A stretch of 64,000 nucleotides of DNA from Synechococcus sp. BIOS-U3-1 (GCF_014279975.1 NZ_CP047936.1:1550001-1614000); one strand, 5' to 3'. Shown: positions 35,823-44,775, counted from the stretch's first letter. Notes: generated by a model from the letters alone, not told the origin. Program-made: numbers and translations.

Positions 35823-36782
35823 TCAGAGCTGAATCAGATTCACCCACTGGCCGATCAGCAGAACCATCAAAGATGCAGACAGCGCTGTGATTGCAATGGC
35901 TCGAGGAGTGAGCAGAACGGTGAACAATCCGGCCAGTTTGAGATCAACAACCGGCCCCAGCAACAAAAAAGCCAGCAACGCTCCCGGCGTGACCTGGGCA
36001 GCAAAGCCAAGTGCAAGGAAAGCATCAACACTTGAACACACCGAGACCACCAGCGCCAGCAGCATCAACGCAAGGACCGAGAGCGTCGGAGCACTTCCCA
36101 GCGCCAGCAACCAACTGCGCGGCAGCCAGGTCTGAACCACAGCGGCCAGAGCACTGCCGAGCACCAGCAATGTGAGCAGGCTGAGGAATTCCCGGGTGCT
36201 GTGGGAGAGAAGCTCACGGGGAAGAAGAGCTTGGGATTGGGCCTGCATCGCAGGCTTGACCGGACCTGCACCGACCAGTCCTGTACGCCGCTCCAACAAC
36301 CCGATGCTGGTTAGGGGCTGACTGAGCCTGCGCTCTTCCAGCAGTGCACCCTGAAGCAGGCGGGATTCAGGAATCAGCCCCAGCAGAGCACTCAGCGCAA
36401 GTGCAATCACAAAAGCCCCAGCAGGCCGGGCCCAAAGCAACCAGGTCTTATCGGGAAATGCCGCCCAAGTGCTGGCCAAAACGATGGGGTTCAGAACCGG
36501 CGCAGCGAAAAGGAAACCGAATCCCGTACCGAGCGGTGCGCCGCTGGCCAGTAGGCGGCGAGCCACTGGAACGTTGCCGCATTCACAGGCCGGGAGCGCA
36601 AACCCAAGCAAGGCTCCAACGATTGGCGCGAGCAGGGGATTGCGTGGCAGCCGATGAACCCAGGCCGACTGGGGGACCAACCAGCGAGCGAGGCCAGCGA
36701 TGGTGACCCCCAGCATCAAAAAAGGGAGTGCCTCGATCAGCAGGCCTTGGAAGATGGCCCAGGCTGTGGCAAGACGCGTCAT
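35823..36782 (-). CDS. Permease of the DUF318/YraQ (ArsP-like) family
   Basis: 319 residues with eight or more membrane helices. The family motif with clustered Cys/Glu (GFALPACECGNVPVARRLLASGAPLG) is present, and a second helix bundle has SVCSSVDAFLALGF. Members transport metal(loid) or organo-arsenic species; the cargo here is unknown, with zinc suggested by context. Its start overlaps a small upstream frame by ATGA. Confidence 0.82.
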   Translation of the reverse strand: MTRLATAWAIFQGLLIEALPFLMLGVTIAGLARWLVPQSAWVHRLPRNPLLAPIVGALLGFALPACECGNVPVARRLLASGAPLGTGFGFLFAAPVLNPIVLASTWAAFPDKTWLLWARPAGAFVIALALSALLGLIPESRLLQGALLEERRLSQPLTSIGLLERRTGLVGAGPVKPAMQAQSQALLPRELLSHSTREFLSLLTLLVLGSALAAVVQTWLPRSWLLALGSAPTLSVLALMLLALVVSVCSSVDAFLALGFAAQVTPGALLAFLLLGPVVDLKLAGLFTVLLTPRAIAITALSASLMVLLIGQWVNLIQL

Positions 36783-36952
36783 TCAGCCCAGGGCAATGAA
36801 GCCACAACCGTGATGGGTGCGCAGATCAACGTAGGGATCATCAGCAGCAATGTCGACATCACTCTGATTTGCAGATCAGTCATCTGGGGAGAACAGACAG
36901 CTGTTGGCATCACAACTAACGTCTGAAAAGAGACGTCGTCTTGGGAATTCAT
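36779..36952 (-). CDS. Small membrane protein upstream of permease (candidate)
   Basis: A 57-codon frame from ATG 36952 (or 34 codons from MTDLQIRV) with one hydrophobic helix (VMSTLLLMIPTLICAPITVV). Its TGA overlaps the permease ATG by 4 bases, suggesting coupling. Against it, the longer start collides with the start of the opposite-strand gene at 36951. Confidence 0.35.
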   Translation of the reverse strand: MNSQDDVSFQTLVVMPTAVCSPQMTDLQIRVMSTLLLMIPTLICAPITVVASLPWAE

Positions 36953-37439
36953 GGTGCGCCTCTCGCTGCAATGGGTCCTGAATCTGCTGTTAGCAGCCAC
37001 CGTCCTTTGGGCTCCCGGAGAGGCCATGGCCTGCATTCCTGGTTTGCAGTGGGGAATGGACAGCTCAACCGTTGAACAGCGTCTGGAGATTTCTCTTGAA
37101 TCAGCCCGATCTCTGGACACGGATTCGTCGGCCATTTATCGCGTCAGCAACCAGCACATCGGTGACTTTCCCGTTGAACAGCTGGATCTGCGCTTCGGCA
37201 ACCAAGGACTGGAACAACTGGTGTATAGCTTGCCCAGCGATGCGATGACTGAGGTGCTCGCAGGGCTCAGAACTCGTTATGGGTCACCGGTCAGTACAAC
37301 GATCAAACACACAGACCAGGCCCCTCAACAGGTCTGGATCTGGACTACAGAAGATGACTGCATCACGGCGGTTAGAGCCGAAGATCAGAAATTTTTGCTC
37401 AGCTACCGACCAAGCCGGATCAGGCCATCATTACTTTGA
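36951..37439 (+). CDS. Exported hypothetical protein, 162 aa
   Basis: 162 residues with a clear signal peptide (LSLQWVLNLLLAATVLWAPGEAMA), then a soluble domain with two Cys at positions that could form a disulfide. No family recognised. It is divergent from the permease operon. Confidence 0.65.
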   Translation: MVRLSLQWVLNLLLAATVLWAPGEAMACIPGLQWGMDSSTVEQRLEISLESARSLDTDSSAIYRVSNQHIGDFPVEQLDLRFGNQGLEQLVYSLPSDAMTEVLAGLRTRYGSPVSTTIKHTDQAPQQVWIWTTEDDCITAVRAEDQKFLLSYRPSRIRPSLL

Positions 37440-37494
37440 TGACCTGAAGCGACTAGCGAGATCAGTTGGCAAGGCCGATCAGTTGACAAGCTGA

Positions 37495-37767
37495 TCAGTG
37501 GCCATGGGATGAACAAGGCATCCATTGATTGCCCATCTTGTGAGCCCCCTTGCAATCGAATCCTGGTGCCGCGGCCTCAGCCTCAGCTTTGGTGTTGAAG
37601 ATGGTTTGTTTGCCCTGGGCCGTACTGGTGGACTGACCAGAAACGAGGGTGCCGGTGTGGTCGTCGCCTGGGACATGGTGGGCCCGGGCCGATTGTGCTC
37701 CCACGAGCGTGAGTGCGGCCAGTGCGGCCAGGGAACCCCGAACGACGGATCGGTTGGAGAGGAGCAT
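37495..37767 (-). CDS. DUF3721 protein with His-rich termini, exported
   Basis: About 90 residues from ATG 37767 (MLLSNRSVVRG), with a signal peptide ending SARA. The mature part begins HHVPGDDH, then the DUF3721 core (TIFNTKAEAEAAAPGFDC, KGAHKMGNQWMPC) and ends SSHGH. The His-rich ends and conserved Cys suggest metal binding. Family function unknown; compare the copy at 16737. Confidence 0.78.
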   Translation of the reverse strand: MLLSNRSVVRGSLAALAALTLVGAQSARAHHVPGDDHTGTLVSGQSTSTAQGKQTIFNTKAEAEAAAPGFDCKGAHKMGNQWMPCSSHGH

Positions 37768-37839
37768 CAGGCTGGACAACGCAGATGTGTTTGTTCCATT
37801 CTCCAACATCAGCCCAGCCATTGGCACCCCCTTTACGAA

Positions 37840-38433
37840 CTAACGGGCATCAAATGGTGCGGACGAGTGATGCAGCACGATGCGAACATCACCATTCATT
37901 TCACGGATGAAGGTCCAGGTCTTCTCAGGCTCTGCGGTCTGCCCATTGGAGTCGGTGAGGATCACCTGACCCATGGTGTTCGCAGTGTTACCAAACAACT
38001 GCACCACATAGTTCTTGAACTCACATTTGACCCAGTGCCGATAGGTCGTGAATCCAAGCTTCTTGTCCCTGTATAAGTCAATTGTGGGATCAGGACCCAC
38101 GAAGTATGCGATTGCACCCTCGCGGGTGGTTCGGAAGGTCTCGTCACCGACCGCGTAGGTGGGCTTGAAAGCGATCGGCCCGAAGTCAAAGGCATAAGCC
38201 GTATCGATCACGGCCTCAGCCTTGGCTTTGCCGGCCTCATAGCCGCCTTTCTGATAGGCGTCACTGATCGCAAGCACAGCATCACACCAACCACGCGCAG
38301 TTTGATTCACCTCAGCTTCAGTGATTGCTGTGCTGAAGACCTCTATGACAGGTTTGGAGTGGACCTGTGCACCTACCAAAGATGTGGCAGCAACAGCCGC
38401 AGCAGCAACTGATGTACGGAGCATGAATGACAT
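37840..38433 (-). CDS. Exported protein, SnoaL-like fold possible
   Basis: About 197 residues from ATG 38433 (MSFMLRTSVAAAAV), with a signal peptide ending GAQVHS. The mature domain (TARGWCDAVLAISDAYQKGG ... GAIAYFVG ... VRIVLHHSSAPF) has the size and conserved acidic/aromatic pattern of NTF2/SnoaL-like domains. Substrate and role unknown. It lies 55 bases downstream of mntB on the same strand. Confidence 0.6.
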   Translation of the reverse strand: MSFMLRTSVAAAAVAATSLVGAQVHSKPVIEVFSTAITEAEVNQTARGWCDAVLAISDAYQKGGYEAGKAKAEAVIDTAYAFDFGPIAFKPTYAVGDETFRTTREGAIAYFVGPDPTIDLYRDKKLGFTTYRHWVKCEFKNYVVQLFGNTANTMGQVILTDSNGQTAEPEKTWTFIREMNGDVRIVLHHSSAPFDAR

Positions 38434-38488
38434 TGAAGGGATTCTTCTAAGTAGTAGGTAGCTCAATACCGGGATAAGAACACGATCC

Positions 38489-39322
38489 TCAGGCCGACGG
38501 GCGACACAAGATTCCATGACGCGGCGCCAGCAGAAATGCCAGTAGAAAAAGACCTGTCTGAACGAGAACAATGCAGCCTGCCGTGGAGCTATCAGTCCAA
38601 TAGCTGAGATAGACGCCCAGAAGACTTGAGAGCACACTGCTGCCGATCGCCAGCCAGGTCATGCGATCGAAGCGATCAGTAAGCAGATAGGCCGTGGCGC
38701 CGGGGGTCACCAACATGGCCACCACAAGAATGATGCCAACGGTCTGCAGTCCGGCGACCGCGGCAAGCGAGAGCACCGACAGCAGCAGGTAGTGGAGCAG
38801 ACCGGTGTTGATACCGATCGAGCGGGCATGGGTGGGATCAAAACAGAACAGCAGCAGATCACGGCGGAACAGCAACAGCAACGCCACAACGACAAGGCAG
38901 ATCATCCAGGTCTGCTGGATATCAGCCGCGGAGATCCCCAGCACGTTTCCAAACAAGATCTGGGTGAGATCAATATTGCTACGCGTCTTCGACACCAGCA
39001 CCAAACCAAGAGCGAAGAAGCCTGTAAACACAAGGCCGATCACCGTGTCTTCCTTGATGCGCGACTTCTGCTTCACGAATCCGATGGTGGCCACCGATCC
39101 CACACCGAACACAAAAGCCCCCAAAGAGAAAGGCAACCCCAGGGCATAGGCCAACACCACTCCGGGAAGAACGGCATGGGAGACGGCATCACCCATCAGG
39201 GCCCATCCCTTGAGCGTCATGTAGCAGGAGAGCAGACCGCAAACTCCACCGACCAGTGCACTGATTAACAGCGCCCGCACCATGAAGTCGTGACGGAGAG
39301 GCTCCAACAAGAAGTCAGGCAA
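38489..39322 (-). CDS. mntB: Manganese ABC transporter, membrane permease
   Basis: 277 residues, ABC-3 family permease with eight or nine helices (GDAVSHAVLPGVVLAYALG; VLSLAAVAGLQTVGIILVVAML). Third gene of the mntC-mntA-mntB operon, 63 bases after the ATPase gene. Confidence 0.88.
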   Translation of the reverse strand: MPDFLLEPLRHDFMVRALLISALVGGVCGLLSCYMTLKGWALMGDAVSHAVLPGVVLAYALGLPFSLGAFVFGVGSVATIGFVKQKSRIKEDTVIGLVFTGFFALGLVLVSKTRSNIDLTQILFGNVLGISAADIQQTWMICLVVVALLLLFRRDLLLFCFDPTHARSIGINTGLLHYLLLSVLSLAAVAGLQTVGIILVVAMLVTPGATAYLLTDRFDRMTWLAIGSSVLSSLLGVYLSYWTDSSTAGCIVLVQTGLFLLAFLLAPRHGILCRPSA

Positions 39323-39385
39323 AGGTGAACTCCTTCTGATCTCGGCAGTGTTTCAAGAAAAAGGTTGTCTTGCAGACCATGACAT

Positions 39386-40132
39386 TCACTGGGTCTGCCC
39401 CCGAAGCACATCTGGTGGAAGACCGCCAAATGCCATCGAAAGGTTTTCGGGAGTGAAGACCTCGGATGTTTCTCCGTAGGCCAGCACGGTCTTGTTGATC
39501 AGCACCACCAGATCGCAGAAATCACGCACGTGGCTGAGATCGTGGGTCGAGATCAGAATCGAGCAAGACTGTTTGCGCAATTGCAGAAACAGCTCTGCCA
39601 TGAGCTTCTCGGTACGCACATCCACGCCGTTGAAGGGTTCATCAAGAAGCAGCACAGATGCTCTCTGAGCAATCGCCCTGGCCAGAAAAGCTCGCTTGCG
39701 CTGACCACCTGACAGGACAGAAAGGGGGCGATCCTTGAGATCCAGCAGTTCCACACGCTCGAGAGCATTACGCACCGCCAGGCGGTCGGACTGACGAGGG
39801 ATCCGCAACAGGTTCATCGAGCCATAGCGGCCCATCATCACCACATCCCAGACAGAAACAGGGAAATCGCAATCAATGCCCTCGCTCTGGGGCACATAAG
39901 CCACAGCCTGCTCTCGCTGAGCTTCAGACACTTTGAGCCCGTTGATGCGGATCATTCCACGGGACGGACGAACAAAGCCTGTGAGTGCCTTAAACAGTGT
40001 GGTTTTGCCGGCTCCATTCATCCCAACCATTCCGCAGATACAGCCAGCAGGAAGCGTCAGAGAGGCGTCATAAAGCGCGACGGAGCCGTTGTAATCGACA
40101 CAGAGCTGATCGGCTGCGATCCGAATTGTCAT
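39386..40132 (-). CDS. mntA: Manganese ABC transporter, ATPase
   Basis: 248 residues. Walker A GMNGAGKTTLFK, signature LSGGQRKRAFLARAI, Walker B VLLLDEPFNGVD and the switch His in STHDLSH are intact. Its start overlaps the mntC stop by 4 bases (ATGA). Confidence 0.9.
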   Translation of the reverse strand: MTIRIAADQLCVDYNGSVALYDASLTLPAGCICGMVGMNGAGKTTLFKALTGFVRPSRGMIRINGLKVSEAQREQAVAYVPQSEGIDCDFPVSVWDVVMMGRYGSMNLLRIPRQSDRLAVRNALERVELLDLKDRPLSVLSGGQRKRAFLARAIAQRASVLLLDEPFNGVDVRTEKLMAELFLQLRKQSCSILISTHDLSHVRDFCDLVVLINKTVLAYGETSEVFTPENLSMAFGGLPPDVLRGQTQ

Positions 40133-41112
40133 GGCTTTGGATCGGCGGCGGAACCCAGCCCTGCTCGAATGAGTTTCACATTGTGGCGCTGCAAATCAAG
40201 AAGGGTGGCGGCAGGACCGTTGCTATCCGATAAGGAATCGACATAAAAGCTGCCACCAAAACGACTCCCAGAAGCTCTTGCCACCTCGCGCTGGGCCTTG
40301 TCACTGACCGTGGTTTCACAGAACACCACTGGAACTTCATCGCGCTTAACCCGCTCAATCAATCGGCCCATACGTCGTGGTGAGATCTGACTCTCTGCGT
40401 TGACGGGCCAGAGATAGGCCTCTTCAAGGTCATAGTCACGCGCCAGATAGCTGAAGGCGCCTTCACAGGTCACCAGTAGGCGTTGGCCAGCAGGCAAGAC
40501 CTGCAGGGTGTTTTGGAGCTCCACATCCAGCGCCTGAAGCTCCCCTTTGTAAGCCTCTGCATTGTCCTCGTATTGCTGCGCACCTTCAGGATCCAGTGAC
40601 GAAAAAGCCTCAACAAGCCGATCAACGTAGAGCTGGGCCGTCTTCGGAGACATCCAAGCATGCGGGTTGGGGCGACCGGCATAGGCATCTTCACCAATCA
40701 GCATCGGTTCAATGCCATCGGTGAGCGTCACTGTGGGCACATCTCCAGCCGCGTCAGTGAAACGCCTGGCCCAGAGCTCAAGACCCAGGCCGTTTTCAAC
40801 GATCAGGTCGGCACCTGCAGCACGCTCGATATCGCTGGGAGTGAATTCATATCCATGGATCTCCGCACCGGGCTTGGTAATGGACTCCACCTGCAGCCTG
40901 TCGCCTGCAACATTGCGGGCCATATCAGCAAGGATCGTGAAGGTGGTCAGAACCTTGGGGCGGCTGTCTTGAGCCGAACGAGACTCTCCACGACTGTGCT
41001 TTGAAGTACCGGACGACTTTGAGATATCCAGCCGTGTCGGACTGCTGCAAGCCGTCGTGATCAAGAGAGAACCGATGCAGGCAGCAATGAGAGGCAGGCT
41101 TCGCTTCAGCAA
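40129..41112 (-). CDS. mntC: Manganese ABC transporter, substrate-binding lipoprotein
   Basis: 327 residues. The lipobox is LLITTACSS (Cys 22). Metal ligands match MntC: His in GAEIHGYEF, His in RPNPHAWMSP, Glu in VTCEGAFSYLARDY, and a late Asp in YVDSLSDSNG. The Glu at the third position argues for manganese over zinc. In the periplasm it delivers Mn2+ to MntAB, supplying photosystem II. Regulation by ManS/ManR is known in relatives, but no operator was recognised here. Confidence 0.9.
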   Translation of the reverse strand: MLKRSLPLIAACIGSLLITTACSSPTRLDISKSSGTSKHSRGESRSAQDSRPKVLTTFTILADMARNVAGDRLQVESITKPGAEIHGYEFTPSDIERAAGADLIVENGLGLELWARRFTDAAGDVPTVTLTDGIEPMLIGEDAYAGRPNPHAWMSPKTAQLYVDRLVEAFSSLDPEGAQQYEDNAEAYKGELQALDVELQNTLQVLPAGQRLLVTCEGAFSYLARDYDLEEAYLWPVNAESQISPRRMGRLIERVKRDEVPVVFCETTVSDKAQREVARASGSRFGGSFYVDSLSDSNGPAATLLDLQRHNVKLIRAGLGSAADPKP

Positions 41113-41739
41113 AACAGAATCACCAATACCACAATCACTCCTAAAGACTAAGGAATGAGATGAACCTCAGGCAAAGACCAGCAAAATCTCAAGACCCCGC
41201 CCATTCGTCGCAGACCTATACGCAGACTCAACAGAAGCAATCATGGGTATTGACGATCGGAGCCAAATGATCAACGAGTTTTCTTCACTGAAAACGAAGG
41301 CTTAGGTCATTCTGTGTTCTGCTTATCTAAGGATATTCACGATCATTGTATCAAAAAATCGTCCTGACTGGTGATCCGTAACAGCAAAACATGGCACTGA
41401 ACTCGACAAAAACAAGCTCAAGCTATTGAGAATAGAGTCATGCTTTACATGTCACTTCTATATTACCAAGACAAGCAACAATGAGCATAATCGCGCAGTA
41501 CATGATCAACATCGTCGAAAGAATTAGAAGACAGACAATCTCCAACACAGGGAATAAAGATGCATTTCAGTGAAGATCAATCTTCCTGAGAAATGTTGGA
41601 ATACGACAACTGAGACCAATCGATCCAGCTGAGACCCGCTTGCGGTTTCGCTCACGAAGCATCAAAGACTGAACAATTCACTCCACATGTAGCGGCATAA
41701 ACCTGTAGCAACGCCACACGAGAGCTGAATGGCAATACT
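41113..41739. other. Upstream region of mntC, AT-rich, no supported gene
   Basis: About 620 bases. A 30-codon plus-strand frame from 41481 to 41573 (starts MSIIAQYMINIV) is the only small candidate; it has no clear ribosome-binding site. The mntC promoter should lie at the left end. Confidence 0.35.
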
Positions 41740-41921
41740 CCGACCACGCAACCCGTCTTTGACACCAGATCTGGGGCTTGCGCAAAAGCACACACCAGAC
41801 CTATTGGTAGAGGGGTGAATGGGAAGCAGCCATCGCTGCTGGAATCCCATTCCAGGGCCGGGTGTTGGGGACTTCAATCTCCGGCTTCAAATTCCCCGAT
41901 CAATGATCGGGGAATTTTTTT
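41740..41921 (+). ncRNA. Candidate structured small RNA
   Basis: No protein frame is convincing on the plus strand, but the segment contains stacked short hairpins: AGCAGCCATCGCTGCT, TGGAATCCCATTCCA, and a strong terminator at its end. Together they look like an RNA gene of up to about 180 bases. SRP RNA, RNase P RNA and tmRNA signatures are absent. 6S RNA is possible but not demonstrable by eye. Confidence 0.35.
41888..41921 (+). terminator. Strong Rho-independent terminator
   Basis: AATTCCCCGATCA and TGATCGGGGAATT form a 13-bp perfect stem with a single-base gap, followed by TTTTTTT on the plus strand. It also covers the stop codon of the convergent DUF2256 gene. Confidence 0.8.
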
Positions 41922-42085
41922 TGGCGCCTGCAGCGTTCAGAGCAATAACGCACCTCATCCCAAACGTCCTTCCACTTTTTACGCCACTGAAACGGCCTGC
42001 CACAGACTGGACAGATTTTCGTCGGGCGATCACGACGGCGTGTCCCAGACGCAACGCTGACCTGCCCCGTTCGCTGTCTACCCAT
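41900..42085 (-). CDS. DUF2256 protein (small zinc-finger-like)
   Basis: 61 residues. The DUF2256 pattern is present: [20 protein letters not shown], then [11 protein letters not shown], giving four Cys in two CxxC/CxxxC pairs that would bind zinc. Basic and probably nucleic-acid or ribosome associated, though no function is established. Confidence 0.85.
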   Translation of the reverse strand: MGRQRTGQVSVASGTRRRDRPTKICPVCGRPFQWRKKWKDVWDEVRYCSERCRRQKKFPDH

Positions 42086-42347
42086 CTACACGAAAAGCAC
42101 TGAAATCGTCGAGGGCACAAAACTAGAGCAACTGCTGATCCATCAGAGACCTGAACTCATCAGATCAGAACAAGCGCGACGACTAAACCAAGACCATCGC
42201 CGACATCATCACCGCAAGGGATGGAAAGGATCGGGGCGGTCCAGTTAATTCTTTAGGAAAAATAAATACCTATTTGAGATTTAAGAAGCTGCGTGCCTGT
42301 AATCCTGCACTGGTCATAGTTTGAACACCTTCAGCTTCTAACGTGAT

Positions 42348-42611
42348 ATGGCTTTGCATCATTCAGCTCCATCCTGCTTCATGCACTGGAGCGTTCAGCG
42401 CGTCACCAACAACCTGTTCTCGGTATCGGCAACCAGCGATGGCCTCGATTACACCCATGTCGGCAATTACCGATCTGTGGAAGATGCAAATCGCGCTGGG
42501 CGACGCTTTGTTTCAGCCAAAGCTCATGATCAAGGCCACAACACACCTGAAAGAGCAGAAGCAAAGATCCATCAGCAACGCCATCTAGCCAGTAGTGCTA
42601 TGGAAGGTTAA
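42348..42611 (+). CDS. Small hypothetical protein, up to 87 aa
   Basis: The likely start is MHWSVQRVTNN (42381), giving about 76 residues; the frame opens at 42348. The protein is basic and His-rich toward the C-terminus. No family recognised. Confidence 0.45.
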   Translation: MALHHSAPSCFMHWSVQRVTNNLFSVSATSDGLDYTHVGNYRSVEDANRAGRRFVSAKAHDQGHNTPERAEAKIHQQRHLASSAMEG

Positions 42612-42950
42612 TCAAGGGATCTCTAGCTTCGACTTCAGGGCTGAGAAGCAACTCGAAAGTGGAAAGGAAAAACATAAACAATTGGAGGAACATTTCAGCA
42701 ACAAACCTCATGCTTTGATAGCGGGCATCCATGAAGCAGGAGAGATAATGCACTTCACCAAATGACGACAGAGTGAGATACGGCATTGACTTGCCATGAC
42801 AAGGCCCAAAGATCAAAGCAAATAAATTGCTTCTTAAAATAGAGCACCAAGAAGCAAAAACCTTCCCGGGATTATAGATTAAGCAATGATCAATTAAATC
42901 ACAAAAAAATTGGCTATTAATTTGGAGGGTTGCAGCACATTTTCTAAAGG

Positions 42951-43157
42951 TCAAGCCAGTTCTGGAGGACGTTCAGGAATAGCAAGTGACCTTTCTTGAG
43001 TGACTCGTTGCTGTAGACAGCTAAAGCGTTCATCCTTATCAAGGACAGAAAACCAGCGGCGCTTTCCTCCGACAACAATGAATTCCTTAGGACTAGTGGG
43101 TGTCTCGTTGGCCATGGATTTGTCTGATTGTCGAGCCATCGCAAGCCCAGCGTTCAT
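42951..43157 (-). CDS. Small protein with IVxGxKRRWF motif
   Basis: 68 residues; the centre reads KEFIVVGGKRRWFSVLDKDE. The protein at 46785-46940 has DDYIVIGSKRRWFETP, so the two are paralogues of a small unnamed family. The start could also be at MANETPTSP (43115). Confidence 0.5.
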   Translation of the reverse strand: MNAGLAMARQSDKSMANETPTSPKEFIVVGGKRRWFSVLDKDERFSCLQQRVTQERSLAIPERPPELA

Positions 43158-43488
43158 TCTGAAGAAGCTAACGAAGCCTTGATTGCCATGACGATCAAAT
43201 CAGCTCTTTTTCAGCCGATTTTAAGAATTCAGCAAGAGTGAGTCATTACTGCTCGTGAACATGGCAAGAGCGATACTCTGAGCAGCAAACGAACAGCAGT
43301 CCTTATTGAAGCTTGAACTCGAATCGCTTCTACAAAGCGATTAATCGTGACAGGCCAGAATTTAAATTTATTGTAGGTATCGACAAAACAAAAAAAATTT
43401 CTACAGCAGAGGTTCTGCAGTAGAGCGCTTCCTCGAGGCACCATCCCGCCCAGCCTATTAAACGAAACTAGTGCACCAGGGTTGAAAT
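43158..43488. other. Intergenic, no feature recognised
   Basis: About 330 bases upstream of the DUF3104 gene. The long minus-strand frame across it is opposite the DUF3104 gene and shows biased, non-protein-like composition. Confidence 0.3.
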
Positions 43489-43758
43489 ATGGCATTCGAT
43501 CACGGGGTTCACAGCTCGCTCGAGTCAGAAAGGCCAGTCTTCCTGGATGTCGCTCCAGGGATGACGGTGATCGTGAAACAGAATCACCAGATTGGCGAAA
43601 AGGCTCATAAAGACTGGTGGATGGGGCAAGTGATCCACTGCGGCGGAGCAGCTCATGATCCGAAGATCCACAACCTCTTCCAGATCGCCGAGGTGGACTC
43701 GGGAGAGATCCGCTGGGAGAACTCTGATCAAGTAACGCACATCTTTTCCTCGTTCTGA
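43489..43758 (+). CDS. DUF3104 protein
   Basis: 89 residues. Recognised from FLDVAPGMTVIVKQ, DWWMGQVIHCGG, and the C-terminal IRWENSDQVTHI, the conserved line of DUF3104 proteins known mainly from marine picocyanobacteria. A small beta-barrel is likely; function unknown. Confidence 0.75.
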   Translation: MAFDHGVHSSLESERPVFLDVAPGMTVIVKQNHQIGEKAHKDWWMGQVIHCGGAAHDPKIHNLFQIAEVDSGEIRWENSDQVTHIFSSF

Positions 43759-43806
43759 GAGGGACTTTGATCAACCTCTAGGTTCAAAATTTATAGAAAC
43801 CATTAA

Positions 43807-44058
43807 TTAATACTCTCTCCGCCTTCTAGAGGTTCCACATTCACCAGGAGAAAGACGGCCTGCTCGACAGGCTTTCTGGATCACTTCCCATCGCTTAGTG
43901 GGAGTGTTGGCGCCATGACTCTTAAGGAGCACATACACAGCTGGGGTGATCAGACGTTCCTGCAAAAGCTGTTGATTTGTTAGAGCAGATGCTTGAATCC
44001 CATGCGGTGAAGTGAGAGCTAGCGACAAACAAAGCGCTTGAAAAGAGGTGTGAGTCAT
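43807..44058 (-). CDS. Small exported protein, 83 aa
   Basis: 83 residues with a signal peptide (SFQALCLSLALTSPHGIQAS), then a helical region with two Cys. It overlaps the upstream Cys-rich gene by ATGA, so both are likely translated together. No family recognised. Confidence 0.55.
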   Translation of the reverse strand: MTHTSFQALCLSLALTSPHGIQASALTNQQLLQERLITPAVYVLLKSHGANTPTKRWEVIQKACRAGRLSPGECGTSRRRREY

Positions 44059-44237
44059 GGGTGATTTATGGGATCTAAACCCCTCGGCTTCTTCAAGATC
44101 ACAGCCCTTCTGGTGAGACGAACTACACGGCTGTGGTGAGCTTCTGGTGAATGGCTGAGGCCATCTGCCACGCGAGCAAGTTCGTATGGATCACAACGCG
44201 CACAAACACAAGTACATCCGCCACAGGACTGTGACAC
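44055..44237 (-). CDS. Cys-rich small protein (CxxCxCxCxxC)
   Basis: 60 residues from GTG 44237. The N-terminus SCGGCTCVCARCDPYELARV packs five Cys within 11 residues, a spacing suited to zinc, copper or an Fe-S cluster. The rest is basic. Coupling to the exported gene downstream (ATGA) supports it. It is not a known metallothionein. Confidence 0.45.
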   Translation of the reverse strand: MSQSCGGCTCVCARCDPYELARVADGLSHSPEAHHSRVVRLTRRAVILKKPRGLDPINHP

Positions 44238-44357
44238 TGTCGTTCACATTGCAAGAGTGTTGGGAATGATCGCTGAGGCGTCCAAGTGATTGTTCTGGTC
44301 TTGCTGGTGATCCTGGTGGTGGTTTTCCTGGGCATTGGCAGAGCCTGATCCCACCAG

Positions 44358-44573
44358 CTAGGGCATTCCCGCGCACCAGCCGAAAGCACATCCCAAGGCA
44401 TCAGGCGTGATCTCAGCAGACTTCTTGAGCTCCTCAGCAAACGAGCAGCAATCTGCTGGCTGCCCACCAGGGCAAAACCCTTTGATCACAACGGATGGAT
44501 GAAAAACCGGTCTTGGCATCCATTGCCAAAAAATCACCTTTTCTCGGTGTCCAATGAACCTCCAGTGCTCCAC
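44358..44573 (-). CDS. Cys-rich small protein (candidate)
   Basis: Frame of up to 71 codons; the credible part is the last 43 to 53 residues, with GFCPGGQPADCCSFAEELKK, then GCAFGWC. Five Cys and a Gly-Gly could mark a modified peptide or redox protein. No leader of the Nif11 type and no modification gene nearby, so evidence is thin. Confidence 0.3.
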   Translation of the reverse strand: MEHWRFIGHREKVIFWQWMPRPVFHPSVVIKGFCPGGQPADCCSFAEELKKSAEITPDALGCAFGWCAGMP

Positions 44574-44619
44574 AACCGGCTAACGAGCCCGCTTAAGGTT
44601 GAAACAGAACAGGCCACCC

Positions 44620-44775
44620 ATGGTTGAGCTTTACTTAAACGCCAAGCTTCACAGCTGTATGAGCGAGGCAGCCTATCGATCGGTGCTCACACTGAAGGAC
44701 CTTGATGACCAGGATCTCAAGCTGCGCAAAGACCTACTCAAACAGGTCGATAACGGATCAATCAGGCTTACTTGA
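44620..44775 (+). CDS. Small helical protein, 51 aa
   Basis: 51 residues from ATG 44620, starting MVELYLNAKLHSCMSEAAYR and rich in Leu, Lys and Asp; mostly helical and soluble. Normal codon use. No family recognised. Confidence 0.5.
   Translation: MVELYLNAKLHSCMSEAAYRSVLTLKDLDDQDLKLRKDLLKQVDNGSIRLT

Noticed and set aside
41790-41870. Possible SRP (4.5S) RNA, prompted by ggaagcagcc
   Set aside because: The matching 5' side (GGUCAGG) and the GNRA-capped helix are missing.
42598-42954. 118-codon minus-strand frame
   Set aside because: Unusual Cys/Phe-rich composition, overlaps both neighbouring small genes, and lacks a recognisable motif.
43229-43774. 181-codon minus-strand frame
   Set aside because: It runs opposite the DUF3104 gene and its residues are Arg/Ser-biased, typical of a shadow frame.
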